In this document: piece after piece, positions 1-10,541 of the stretch
Numbering within the stretch: position 1 is the first letter of the stretch
Layout of the letters: every line of letters starts with the position of its first letter
From: Mixophyes australis
Lineage: Eukaryota > Chordata > Amphibia > Anura > Limnodynastidae
Direction: 5' to 3'
Length of the DNA stretch: 64,000 nucleotides
NCBI GenBank assembly: GCA_036250195.1
Contig: JAVHZZ010000004.1
Coordinates: 256,865,228-256,929,227 of the forward strand
Position numbers and translations under genes: made by a program
The notes under the pieces: model-generated
The model's database searches: none
Told to the model about the DNA's origin: nothing
Seen by the model: the letters and a program-made list of their open reading frames with translations, nothing else

Positions 1-475
1 TGGGTCACCACAATATAATAAGAAAAACATCAACTGGTCTTAATCGCACCAAAAAATGTACCTGGACTGCGTAGAGGAGTGGGTCACCACAATATAATTT
101 AAAAACCCTGAACTTGTATGATTCGCACCAATAAATGTATCTGGACTGCGTGGAGGAGTGGGTCACCACAATATAATAAGAAAACCATCAACTGGTATGA
201 ATCGCACCAAAAAATGTACCTGGACTGCGTAGAGGAGTGGGTCACCACAATATAATTTAAAAACCCTGAACTTGTATGATTCGCACCAATAAATGTATCT
301 GGACTGCGTAGAGGAGTGGGTCACCACAATATAATTTAAAAACCCTGAACTTGTATGATTCGCATCAATAAATGTATCTGGACTGCGTAGAGGAGTGGGT
401 CACCACAATATAATTAATAAAAAAAACCTCCATGGCTCTGAATTTCCCCCAAAAAAATTCTGGACTGTGTAGTGG
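1..475. repeat. 79-bp tandem array (about 6 units) in hAT copy 1 3' tail
   Basis: The string tgggtcaccacaatataat recurs at 1, 80, 159, 238, 317 and 396, an exact 79-bp period. Units 1 and 3 carry the variant caactggt, the others gaacttgtatg. The unit is an expansion of the single-copy segment that follows the GGTACC palindrome in the giant hAT (there cactccactacgcagtccag). The array continues past the window edge. Confidence 0.95.
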
Positions 476-476
476 G

Positions 477-510
477 GTGGCCCCGGTACTAAATTTGATA
501 CCGGGGCCAC
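477..510. repeat. 34-bp near-perfect palindrome in hAT 3' tail
   Basis: GTGGCCCCGGTA and its inverse flank a short AT spacer. The same palindrome, with GGTACC restored, occurs at 45823-45856 and 46051-46084 in the giant hAT. One arm plus its upstream bases (ggaggtattgtg..cccggtaccaaat) matches the transposase codons around 43128-43150, so the palindrome seems to be a captured and inverted transposase fragment. Confidence 0.85.
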
Positions 511-778
511 AATACCTCCTCCAAGTTCCAAGTATAGTGTTTATAACATATTAACACTACACTTATTCTAGCACATCAAACCCTCTTGTTTTAAATAATG
601 ACAGGGCATTTAACTTTTGATTCAATTTTTTGAATTTGTTGACATTTTCTTTTACTTTTTGAACATGGCAAACGACTGTTGAATGGTCACATAATGCCCA
701 AAAAATAGTTGCAAGATGGAATTGTCCTTGGGCCCTCCCACCCACCCTTATGTTGTTCAAATAGGGCATGCACACTTT

Positions 779-842
779 AACAAACCAATCATTTCAGCGA
801 CAGGGCCTACTAAACAACTGTGGCTGAAATGATTGGTTTGTT
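779..842. repeat. Hairpin with perfect 20-bp arms
   Basis: AACAAACCAATCATTTCAGC (779-798) is perfectly inverted at 823-842, with a 24-base loop. The same hairpin, in opposite orientation, occurs twice in tandem in the giant hAT tail (44921-44984 and 45094-45154). It is therefore a conserved subterminal structure of this family, downstream of the transposase stop codon. Confidence 0.9.
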
Positions 843-897
843 TGGGCCCCCACACCAAAAAAACAATTCATCTCTCCCTGTACAAACTAAACAGGCT

Positions 898-3269
898 CTA
901 CTGAGGAAAGATGTCGTCCTCATCCTCAACCTCTGATTCCTCTCCCCCTACAGTGTGTACTTCCTCCTCCTCACACATTATCAATTCGTCCCCGCTGGAC
1001 TCCACAACCACAGGTCCCTCTGTACTATCTGGAGGGCAGTGCTGTACTTCATTGAGGAATTGATTATTCATTTTTATAAACATCATTTTTTCAACGTTGT
1101 GAGGAAGAAACCTCCTTCCCCGCTCACTGACCAGGTTCCCCGCTGCACTAAAAACTCTTTCCGAGTACACACTGGAGGAGGGACAACTCAGGTAAAATAG
1201 AGCCAGTTTGTACAGGGGCTTCCAAACTGCCTTTTTTTCCTGCCAGTAACAATATGGACTGTCTGACATGTCTATTTGGATGGTGTCAGCAAAATAATCC
1301 TCCACCATTTTTTCAATTGTGACAGCATCCAATGCAGCGACAGTAGACATGTCTGCAATGGTTGGCAGGTCCTTCAGTCCGGACCAGATGTTATCAGCAT
1401 CCCCGCCAGCGGCTCTTTTAGGAAAACTGAGCTTTTTCCTCGCAGCCATAGATGTGGAAGAAAATGAGGGTGGAGCTGTTGGCATGTCACGGTCCTCTTC
1501 AGAGGAAAATCTCCTGACCAGAAGGTCTTTGCACCGCTGTAGACTTGTGTCCGCCGGAAACAGAGACACAACATACGCTTTCAACCGAGGATCGAGCACG
1601 GTGGCCAGAATGTATTCCTCTGACTTTAAAAGAGTGACCACCCTCGGATCCTGGCAAAGCATACGAAGGGCTTCATCCACAAGAGCTACATGCTTTGTTG
1701 GATCGCAATGCTTTACCAGCTCCTCCCTCACTTTCTCCAGCTGCTTCTGCAACAGCCTGATCAGGGGAATGACCTGACTCAAGCTGGCAGTGTCGGAACT
1801 TCTCGTGTGGCAAGTTCAAACAGCTGGAGAACCTTGCACAACACGGAAATCAGTCTCCACTGCGCTTGACTCAGGCGCATCCCCACTCCTTTGCCTATGT
1901 CGTAGGTGGCTGTGTAGGCCTGAATGGCCTTTTGCTGCTCCTCCATCCTCTGCAGCATATAGAGGGTGGAGTTCCAGCGCGTCACAACCTCTTGTTTGAG
2001 GTGATGGCAGGGCAGGTTCATGCTTTTTTGATGTGCCTCTAGTCTGCGGTAGGCACTGGCTGAATGCTGAAAGTGTCCAGCAATTTTGCGCGCCACCGCA
2101 AGCATCTCCTGCACACCCCTGTCACTCTTGAGATAATGCTGCACCACCAAATTAATGGTGTGTGCAAAACATGGGACGTGCTAGAAATTGCCCATATTTA
2201 ATGCCCACACAATGTTACTGGCATTGTCTGACACCACAAATCCCCATGAGAGTCTAAGTGGGGTAAGCCACTGGGAGATAATTTCCCTCAGCTTCTCTAA
2301 TATGTTGTCAGCGTTGTGCCTCTTATTAAAGCCTGTAATACACAATGTTGCCTGCCTTTGCACGATCAGCCATTTTGTAGATGCTGCTACTGATGCAGCT
2401 GTTGCTACGGAAGGCGATGCATCTACCCAGTGGGCTGTCACAGTCATATAGTCCTTCGTTTGCCCAGAACCACTTGTCCACATGTCCGTGGTTAAGTGGA
2501 CAGTGGGTACAACCGCATTTTTCAGAGCACTGAGGACACTTGATCGTACTTCTCTGTACATTTTTGGTATCGCCTGCCTAGTGAAGTGGAATCTCGACGG
2601 GATTTGGTACCGGGGACACAATACCTCCATCAACCCTCTAAATCCCACTCCACTGATGGCGGACACCGGGCGCACGTCTAACACCAACATTGCAGTTACA
2701 GCCGCAGTTATACGCTTTGCAATAGGGTGACTACTATCGTATTTTGTGGTCATGGCAAATGACTGTTGGACGGTCAATTGTTTTGTGAAAGACTTAACGG
2801 TCTTACGACTTCCCCTCTGGGAAGATGACCGACTAACAGCAGCAACAGCAGCAGTGGCAGTAGTAGGCGTACCGCTGCAGGATTCCTCGGATGAATCCCG
2901 TATTGGAGAGGACACAGTCTGGCTGCTGACTTGGGCTGCAGGACTCAATCTGATGGAGATCGTGGAGGAAGTTGATGAGGAGGGTGTTGCTGGTGTGTAT
3001 CCAACTGGACCACGGGATTTAGGTGTCCCTGTACCGATGACGGTCCTAGCCCCAGTTCCTGAACTAACCACTGAACTATGAAGGTTATTCAGGTGACGTA
3101 TAAGGGAGGATGTCCCTAGGTGGGCAAGATCCTTACCCCTGCTTATTTGAGCTTTACATAAGCTACATATGGCCATACATTGGTTGTCCGGATTTGGATA
3201 AAAATAACTCCAGACCGAAGAGGTGCATTTTTTGGTCTTCTGACCAGGCATGACGATGGGCTTTTTCAT
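898..3269 (-). pseudogene. hAT transposase, BED-finger type (copy 1), disabled
   Basis: Transposase of a ZBED-like hAT transposon, which would bind the element ends and excise and reinsert it in the nucleus. Read from 3269 downward: a BED zinc finger with C-x2-C (complement of 3156-3167) and H..H in the TSSLIRHLNNLH stretch. Next comes the catalytic core, with the first Asp in LTTDMWTSGSG and the second in VVSDNASNIV. Last is the hATC dimerisation domain with SSVYSERVFSAAGN, ending at a stop at 898-900. Two lesions are visible. A stop at 2181-2183 replaces a Gln present in the copy at 43.5 kb. A 4-bp deletion near 1795-1803 shifts the frame before the C-terminal 294 residues. The acidic N-terminal 230 or so residues are missing because of the junction near 3297. 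It is clearly the closest relative, in this window, of the giant-element copy. Confidence 0.9.
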
Positions 3270-3296
3270 CCCATGGACATCAGCTGTTTCCCCTCA

Positions 3297-3495
3297 GTGC
3301 TTTTGGGGTGTCCCCATAATTGTGCATAAATATTTCTGGCTGTCAAAAGTCATATCTGTCAGCAGTATCTACCAAATAATTTTTAGCACTCCCCAGTGCA
3401 TTTGGGGTGTCCCCCATAATTGTGCATAAATATTTCTTGCTGTCAAAAGTCATATTTGTCAGCAGTATCTTACCAAATAAGTTTTACCACTACAA
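3297..3495. repeat. Tandem duplication, about 98 bp x 2, upstream of transposase copy 3
   Basis: Two adjacent units each run from cagtgc.tttggggtgtcccc through ttgtgcataaatatttct.gctgtcaaaagtcata to gcagtatct.accaaataa, and differ at only a few positions. They lie just upstream of the transposase start at 3512. This matches the position of the 58-bp array in the giant hAT and the roughly 115-bp array at 13.5 kb. Confidence 0.85.
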
Positions 3496-3511
3496 GTGCT
3501 TTGCGCTCAGA

Positions 3512-6287
3512 ATGGATTCAAAGCAGTCCACATATGATCAGAATGAGCAACCAGGTTCTGTCACCAGTCCTGATGTTAATGTTCCCAGTACGTCATCTGG
3601 GCAAGGCGATGTCAAACTACAGAGTGTTTCGAAATCAGTCCAAAAAACAAAATAAAAAAAAAAATACTGTGTTGAAGCGAAAAAGAAGTGTTACTGAGCA
3701 AAAGTTAAGTGCCGATAAAAAAAAAATTGCCAACATGCTATTCTACACACGCAGTGGCAAAGAGAGAATGAGGCCTTCACCTTTGCCTATTAGTGGCAGA
3801 TCCCAAAAAGTTACCGAGCCTACAATTGGTGCACAACTACTGTTACGCGTCAAAGCCGAGCTGCAAGATAACAGTAAGGCATTAGAGGATAATGTTTGCT
3901 CTGATTCACAAATGACACCAATCCCTGTGGAGAGTCCATCCAACAGTGGGATGTCTAATCGTGAGCATTCTGCTGATGTGTGCCTTAATAGCCTGAGTGT
4001 AGCCGGTGATACACAAATTGAGGATGCCACTTTGGAATTAGAAGAGGATGAGGGGGAGATTTGTGTAGGCGACGAGGGCGCTAATGAGGATGTTGATGAG
4101 GATGAGGTTGTTTATGTAAGTCCTGCACCAGTGGCAGCAGTTCTGGCACGTGACAAGAAAAAGGCCATTGTCATGCCTGGGCATAAAACAAAAAAATCCA
4201 CTTCTTATGTGTGGTATTATTTATACCCAAATCCAGACAACAATTATATAGCCATTTGTAGTGTATGTCAAGCCACAGTCAGTCGAGGGAGGGACCTTAA
4301 CCATCTTGGAACCTCGTCTATATTACGCCATTTAACGAGAGTTCATGGCAAAGTGTTGGGAAAAGCTGAAAGTTCTTCCCAAAAAATTACAAGCACTCCA
4401 TCATCAGCTAAGTCCCTCCGCTCACCGACATCCCGACGGCTACAAAATACACCCACCACACCATCCTCATCAATGTCTTCAGTAGCGCTCGGAGTTAGCC
4501 CGGCATCCCACTTAAGGCTGGATGACTCCTGCACTATTATTGATACCTCTGAAGAAAGCGTTAGTCCCACTGCTGCTGCTTTTTGTCATCCCAGAGGCAG
4601 GTCAAGAAAATGAGCAGTCCTACATTTCAGCAATTAACTGTGAAACAATCATTTGCGAGGGGAAGCAAATATGACAGCAGTCACCCAGTCGCCAAGCGAA
4701 TCACAGACGCCATGGCTGCAATGTTAGTGTTAGATCTGCGTCCAATCTCCACAATAAATGCAGCTGGTTTTTCACAGTTAATTGAGGTTTTGTGTCCGCA
4801 TTACAGAATTCCATCACGACACCATTTCTCCCGTAAAGCAATTCCACAACTATACCAAAAAGTGTGTAAAAATGTAGAGATTGCGCTGACAAATGCCATT
4901 CTGCCCACTGTCCACTTAACCACAGATATGTGGACAAGTGGAAGTGGCCAAACCAAAGACTATATGACTGTGACGGCCCACTGGGTTGGTCATTCACCTT
5001 CACCAGCAGGAACAGCAGCAGCATGTACACCACTACGTAACATTTGTCACAGGCAGGCCACTCTTTGTATCACCGGCTTCACTAACAGGCATACAGCTGA
5101 CAATTTGTTACGCAAACTGAGAGATGTGATTGATGCATGGCTTATACCACTTGGACTCTCTGCCCTGCCACCAACTTAAGCAAGAGGTGATAACTAGGTG
5201 GAATTCCACCCTGTACATGCTTCACAGGATGGAGGAACAGCACAAAGCCATCCAAGCATATTGCACAAGCCATGACATTGGGAAAGGAGGGGGGATGTAT
5301 ATCACTCTTGCACAGTGGGGAATCCTTTCAGTGCTGTGCAAGGTGCTGAAACCATTTGAAGTTGTGACGTGTGAGGTGAGTGCAGACTCTGCTAGTTTGA
5401 GCCAAGTCATTCCTTTAATTAGACTATTGGAAAAGCAGCTTGAGAAAATGAAGGAGGAGCTAAAAGCAAGCAATTCAGCAAAGTATGTTGGCCTTGTCGA
5501 TCAAGTACTTAATTCGCTTCACAATGATCCTCGAGTTATTAAGATCTTGAACTCGGATCAGTACGTTTTGGCCACTGTGCTTGATCCAAGGTTTAAAACC
5601 TACATTGAGTCTTTACTTGTAAATGAGCGAGATGTGAACTTTTGCAAGGAGCTATTGCTCAGCAAGTTGGCCGCTGAACTGGGCCTCGGCTTGACGATGT
5701 GTCCTCCTTCACTTTCTCAAGCTGCTGCTGCTCGTAAAAAATTAAATTTCCCAAAAAGAAGCAGGGAAGACCAGAACAATTTAACATCTGGGCTGGTTTG
5801 AAGGATTTTTCAAAAAAAATTGTCACTTTGCCCATAACTCCATCCAATACAAGTATAAACATGCAAAGGATGGTGGAGGATTCATTTCAAGAGGTAGTTG
5901 ATATGGAAATGTCAGACAGTCCCTTTCCTTACTGGGAAGAAAAGCAGGCCATTTGGAAACCCATGTACAAACTTGCTTTGCAATACTTAAGCTGCCCACC
6001 CTCCAGTGTGTACTCTGAACGAGTGTTCAGCACAGCAGGGAACTTAGTCAGTGATCGCCGTAGAAGGTTACTTCCCAAAAATGTGGAGAAAATGATGTTT
6101 ATAAAAAACTACATCATCCACGAGGAAGGCCTTCACCATCCAAGACATCCAAGCACTGACTGTTCTCTAATAGCGGATTCAAGCGGTGAATGAATTGATA
6201 GTCTGTGATGATGACGTACACACTGATGAGGGTGAGGATGAAGCTGAAGATGATGACGATAACATCTTTTTAATACTTTCTATGTAA
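3512..6287 (+). pseudogene. hAT transposase, BED-finger type (copy 3), disabled
   Basis: Same family as the other two transposases but clearly divergent in sequence. I chose the ATG at 3512 because MDSKQ.. parallels the MDYKN.. start of the giant-element copy. The order is: basic N-terminal segment, an acidic run (about 4035-4120), a BED finger with CSVCQ and H..H (4160-4350), a core with LTTDMWTSGSG (4915-4950), and an hATC domain with SSVYSERVFSTAGN (about 6000-6045). The natural end is probably the TAA at 6285-6287. Lesions: a slip in the A-run near 3645-3662, a shift between 4570 and 4613, a roughly 235-bp internal deletion near 5155-5165 that removes the second catalytic Asp region, a shift near 5795, and another near 6190. 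It cannot encode an active enzyme. Confidence 0.88.
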
Positions 6288-6895
6288 GTAGGGTGCAATA
6301 TACCCCCAAAGAGTAAAGGGACTTGTGGCATTTCCATATCACGTACCGTCTTGAAAGGCTGCTGTTTGGGCAATTTATCCTTAAGGGTAGGGTGTCATAG
6401 ACAGAGTGACCCCAAACTGGCTTTGTCCATTTCAATTAATATTGTACAGTCTATAATGGCTGAATTTTTTGGTTTTTTAAACAAGTGGAGGGGGGCCTCT
6501 AGAGACAGAAACCAAACTGCCTTTTTCCATTTCTTTACATATTGAACTATAAGTGTAGGGTGTAATATACATCCAAAGACGATGGCTGCATTGCCAATAT
6601 GCATAGATGAAGAGAAAGACAATCTGTTTTGTGTGTAGAATAAATGAAGGCCTACCTACCAGGAATTAAACAGTTTTTTGGATGATTTATTACCTCTACA
6701 ATTAGATTACTTATCTATGAAACAGTTGGAGCACTAAATTGGGTTATTTTAGGCCCAAAAACATTGATTTTCCAACAAAATAGCAAAACAAAACCAAACA
6801 AAACCAAAACCAAAACCAAAACACGACGGTAATCCAGATCCAAAACCGAATCCAAAACCAAAACACGGGGGTCAGTGACCATCTCTACTCTCATG

Positions 6896-8199
6896 TAACC
6901 ATTTAAGCTCAAGCTTCTTTGAATCAGCTTCAACATGGTCAAAACTTCTTACATTGCTCAAATTATCTCAAATAGTATATTAAAAAAAATGTATCAAACA
7001 TTTTCAATAAGTAGCACAGGTTCAACTAACAAGTTTGAGAACCACTCTGAAATAACCTGTGGCACTACCAAGAAGAGGTCCTACAGCTCTAAGTGAAAGA
7101 CTTCAAAAGGAACATACACATATGGAAAAACTTGGTTTTAATAGTGAAGGTCACAGATTCATCCAAGTGGGTATGCTTGATGATTGCAATGGAATAAAAA
7201 GCAAATAATATTCTGAAAATATACAAATACCCAAGAGACCCAAATCATGTTATAATTAAAGTAGTATACACCACCAAAATGTAACAGACAGCTGGCAGAA
7301 ACTCTCCAGGCTGAGGGAGATATCCAGCAACCACCTTCAATTCTTCTGATATATGCCTGGATCCTGTAAGATTAACTGATCTTCAGCTGCAACCCTGGGG
7401 AGGTGAAGAGCCCTACTAGAGTAATAGGAGTCCAAGAATTATGTTGTTTAATATGCCAGGCCAGTAACAGATCAGAACTGCAGTATAAAGTCATGAAGCT
7501 ATAAGCAGACCCGTAATGTAAAATCTTAGCGCCAGGGGTGAGAACGAAAAATTCCACCCACCGAGCCCTCAATTTTAACCAAATGAACCTAAAATAGTCA
7601 TAAACTGATCCTTTCTTTGTGGTTGTGATTCTCTCCTGCATAATACCCATCAGCATCGCCGCTATCGCACAGCCTAAGCAACAGCCCCGACTGTAGGAAA
7701 GTCAAAGTACAGGATACAGGTCAAGACAGTGGGCAGCCAGGGTTGTTTAGGGTTCAGGCAGAAATTCAGCAACAAGTAGGCAATAAACTGCATACTATTG
7801 ATGCCTCACTTCATAACACAATTATACACACTCTAGCAATTAAAGAAAAATACAGACTCAAAGCTTTGGCGTAAAAAGTCACAGTTCTTATTGAACTCAA
7901 TTACTCTTATGGTAGAGGTGAAAGCCTTTGCAGGTCAGCTACCAACTAATGCCCTAACCAAAATCAGTGTATGGCTGTTCGGCACGACACTGTAACCAGG
8001 GCTCCTCCTTTTAGATTTGTTCAGCGTAATATCTGGCATCAGAGAGACTGCTCCCTTTCTGGATTCACAATGAAGTACTCACACAAAGTTCACCAGAGGA
8101 TCCCTCTCACAGAGGGACCTTCGTAAGGGGCAGTGACCTACAGCCAATCAGCGATAACACTGTATGTATTTGTCGCTGACTGCAAAAGCTTTCCTGCCA
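6896..8199. other. Interval with no gene recognised
   Basis: AT-rich sequence between the hAT terminus and the Ngaro-like remnant. Short open frames exist (for example 7372-7656 minus), but none shows a motif or composition I can assign. The lower part may hold the 3' end of the minus-strand Ngaro-like element, whose terminal repeat I could not find. Confidence 0.4.
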
Positions 8200-8259
8200 T
8201 TGCTGGAGTTCTTTAGCGGACACCCAGCCAACCACCAAGTGACCTTACCCCCCTATCTA

Positions 8260-8640
8260 GCTCAGCAAACAACTGTTTAAAGAACAGCCGATTGCCTGCA
8301 ACAGAGAGATACACCCCTGTCTGTACAGGTGAAGTGGCTCCAACCTGATTAACCGAGGGACCTAACTATGTTGGCCATGGACCGATTAAGTGTTTTCAGT
8401 AACTTCGTCATGCAGGGGCCTGGGGTCTCAGTAATTCATAACAATTGGGGAATCACATCGGACCAGCACAAGCATATTTCAGGCCATTTACTGTTAATTA
8501 TGTGCAGGTGCACCCTAATGGCTATCAGGAGATCTAGGCACTTTTTCTTCCCCAAATCATTTTTCCAATGACGGGCCAGCTTATCCTGTGCTGTTTCGAA
8601 AATGCAGTAGTAACCGATGAACCATATCGGTGTCACTCTT
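8260..8640 (-). pseudogene. SGNH hydrolase domain of Ngaro-like element 1, degenerate
   Basis: Minus-strand remnant of the lipase/esterase-like SGNH hydrolase that vertebrate Ngaro-type elements often carry after the recombinase. Visible pieces are WFIGYY (aligned with the VIGHSFV block of the copy at 52.4 kb), then KWPEICLCWSDVIPQLL (aligned with AWPGIIIGWSALIPRL), and TGVYLSVAGNRLFF (aligned with the DGVHLTEEGMGLF block holding the catalytic Asp-His pair). The Asp of that block reads as Thr-Gly here, and several stops intervene. The role of this domain in retrotransposition is not established. Confidence 0.65.
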
Positions 8641-8873
8641 CCAGCTACACCTAAACAAAAAGAAATTCAAAGGATCACACAAAGCCTCGGTACTATGTAC
8701 TATACAACCAGGCATACAATACTACGGGCAGCCTTTCCGGGTCAGGGAATTGCTAACTGTAACCCATATGAAGGTAAACAAACCTGCAAACCCTGCATAC
8801 ATATAACTAATCAGGGCCAGGGTCCTGGGAGAGATCAGGAAAAATCTCTGCAACAAGCAGCATATGCCCTGGG

Positions 8874-10470
8874 CTACCGTTGGGGCAGAGGGAAATTTGA
8901 TTGTGGACATTCACTGTCAGGCCTAATATATGACTTGTAAGCATCAGACTTACATCTGCTAAGCTTGTTAATTGAAACGATGCAATGGCAGTCTTTGCCA
9001 GCAGCAGTAGCTGTCCAATCCTGGAAGGAATGGGTGCTGTAGCAGGCCAGGCCTAAACCCACGTGTTCTAATGCGTCCTTAAACAGCAAATTAAACTGAA
9101 ATTTGGTTAGCGGGGATGAGCCAACCAAATCACCCCCTCGCTGGGTCTAATACCCTATAATTTAGAACACAATCTAACTGGGCAAACATTCCTCTCATCA
9201 CAAGCCTGGATCTGAATTCACTGTCCCTGACCACTCTGATCCGCATTCGATCTGAGGAGATTACATATCGCTAAGATTGCGCTACCAGTTCAGTTACCCT
9301 AAAGGCGTCAAAGAAAGCGAGTGAAAAAGCAACACTAAAAAGCAATTCCTGATAACCGTCATCCACTAGTATGGCCAAGGCAGCGATCATTTCCTAAATA
9401 ATTCAAATGTTTGTAGGCCTTCTGGTATCCACCGCCATAGGGCACAATCTAGACTGTCCCTTTGATATAAGGAACCCTTTAGTCAGGTCAGCTTGACCCC
9501 TCACATCCGACAAAAAGGCTATGTCTGCCAATAAGGTCGATGTGGTGAAACAAGATATTAATATCACCTTAATTAGCCGGTCCCTTGTTTCTCACAAATT
9601 GTGGACTATAGCATGTACTTTTTCTTGCCCTTGTTTTTGTTCCCAAGCTCAACAGAATAACACTGCAGTGTCTAGTTACATGCTGATAAGGGGACATTGT
9701 AGCTAATTGTAAATATGTATATTGTTTATTGTATTTTGTTGATATTGCATGGGAACTGTTAGTCATTGTCCTTGAAGTGAAGCCAGGTGGGTTATGGGTA
9801 AGGATCAGATTGCAGGATACAGGTGAGGGGAGGCTAATTAGTATCCATTGTTCTCCACATGACTAGCTTAGACATTATGTCTAGAGCCCAGCAGGGGACC
9901 TTCTGTGAAAGTACTGCTCATCTTCACTCCCCATCCAACCCCCTGATACAGCACCCACCAATGGCTAAGGAGGATAGACCCAGGTGTTTGCCCAGTGAGG
10001 GGAAAACATTGTGGATATTAGATCATAGATATAAGGAGCCACTGGTGGGGGAAGGGGGGGGGGGGGTAAGGGATAGATGATGTGGTAAACCTGTCTGGCA
10101 TTTATTTACTGTGTGTATATAATAATCTAGTGATTGTTTTTGTTACAATGGATGTATTATCTTCCTTTCTAACTGCATTTGCCTGAGCGACTAATAAGAA
10201 CCTTAGAAGGTACTTGGTAGGCTTCCCTGGCTTAGAAAGGCACCTGTGGGTGGCCAGCCAGAGTGAAGTGGGTAGAATTGGGCCAGCCAACATGACCATC
10301 TTAGTCACGCCGCTTTGAAACCTGTGCCACATAAACTCAAGAATATCGCTGCTCTGACCTGAGTCACACCGATCCCTCAGGAAATGCACCCACTGTAGTC
10401 AAGCCACCTCGTAGGCCTGTCTGGTGGAAGAGGCTAGGGCAGCCATAGCAAGACCTGACCCGACAATCTC
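8874..10470 (-). pseudogene. Tyrosine recombinase of Ngaro-like element 1, interrupted
   Basis: A YR-family integrase that would recombine circular cDNA into the genome. The N-terminal core-binding region reads at 10470-10210 (TRQAYEVAWLQWVHFL.., then LEFMWHRFQSG), parallel to TLKTYQTAWRRWSIF and LAFMWERYSNG of the copy at 51.1 kb. The catalytic part resumes at about 9520 with LTKGFLIS, then FSVAFSLAFFDAFRVTEL (first Arg), then SPLTKFQFNLLFK, YSTHSF (His) and KSDAYKSYIRP (Tyr) near 8960. A frameshift directly after THSF destroys the HxxR motif, and about 680 bp of unrelated DNA separates the two halves. Confidence 0.8.
9525..10205. mobile_element. Unclassified insertion splitting the recombinase (possible solo LTR)
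   Basis: This block has no similarity to the recombinase reading frame, which stops near 10205 and restarts near 9520 on the minus strand. It contains a polypurine-like run with a G tract at 10055-10066 and a TGTAACAAAA start on the minus strand at about 10148. Those features would suit a solo LTR, but I could not find a convincing target duplication, so the class stays open. Confidence 0.4.
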
Positions 10471-10541
10471 TCCCGACCTGACAATCTTTCCTGTCAAGGC
10501 GTTCCTGTCATGTTATTGGAGCTTTATTTGTACACTGAAAT

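Larger units (their letters stand above)
1..3297 (-). mobile_element. hAT element copy 1, 3' part, minus strand, 5'-truncated
   Basis: A minus-strand hAT DNA transposon. It runs from a BED-finger transposase (3269 down to 898) into a 3' tail that leaves the window at position 1. The tail shares with the giant copy at 34.3-46.4 kb the GGTACC palindrome, the ATGATTGGTTTG hairpin, and a unit reading ctggactgcgtagaggagtg. Homology to the giant copy stops abruptly near 3297, inside the N-terminal region of the transposase, and the sequence passes into a head-to-head neighbour. Its 3' terminal inverted repeat must lie left of the window, so no TSD can be tested. Confidence 0.85.
3297..6887 (+). mobile_element. 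hAT element copy 3, plus strand, 5'-truncated, 3' end present
   Basis: A plus-strand hAT of a different subfamily from copies 1 and 2. It consists of a duplicated 5' segment, a broken transposase (3512-6287), a 3' tail with a loosely repeated block starting tagggtg near 6289, 6388 and 6556, and a terminus rich in AAACCAAAAC (6775-6870). The end reads ..gtcagtgaccatctcta (to 6887). Its inverse, TAGAGATGGTCACTGACCCC, matches the right terminus of the element at 13227-15322. No left TIR is visible: the 5' side abuts copy 1 in inverted orientation. The adjacent 8 bp ctctcatg (6888-6895) would be one TSD copy if the end is authentic. Confidence 0.8.

Noticed and set aside
9698..10148. Solo LTR with TG..CA ends
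   Set aside because: TG and CA ends can be chosen only arbitrarily and no 4-6 bp duplication was found. Recorded only as an unclassified insertion.
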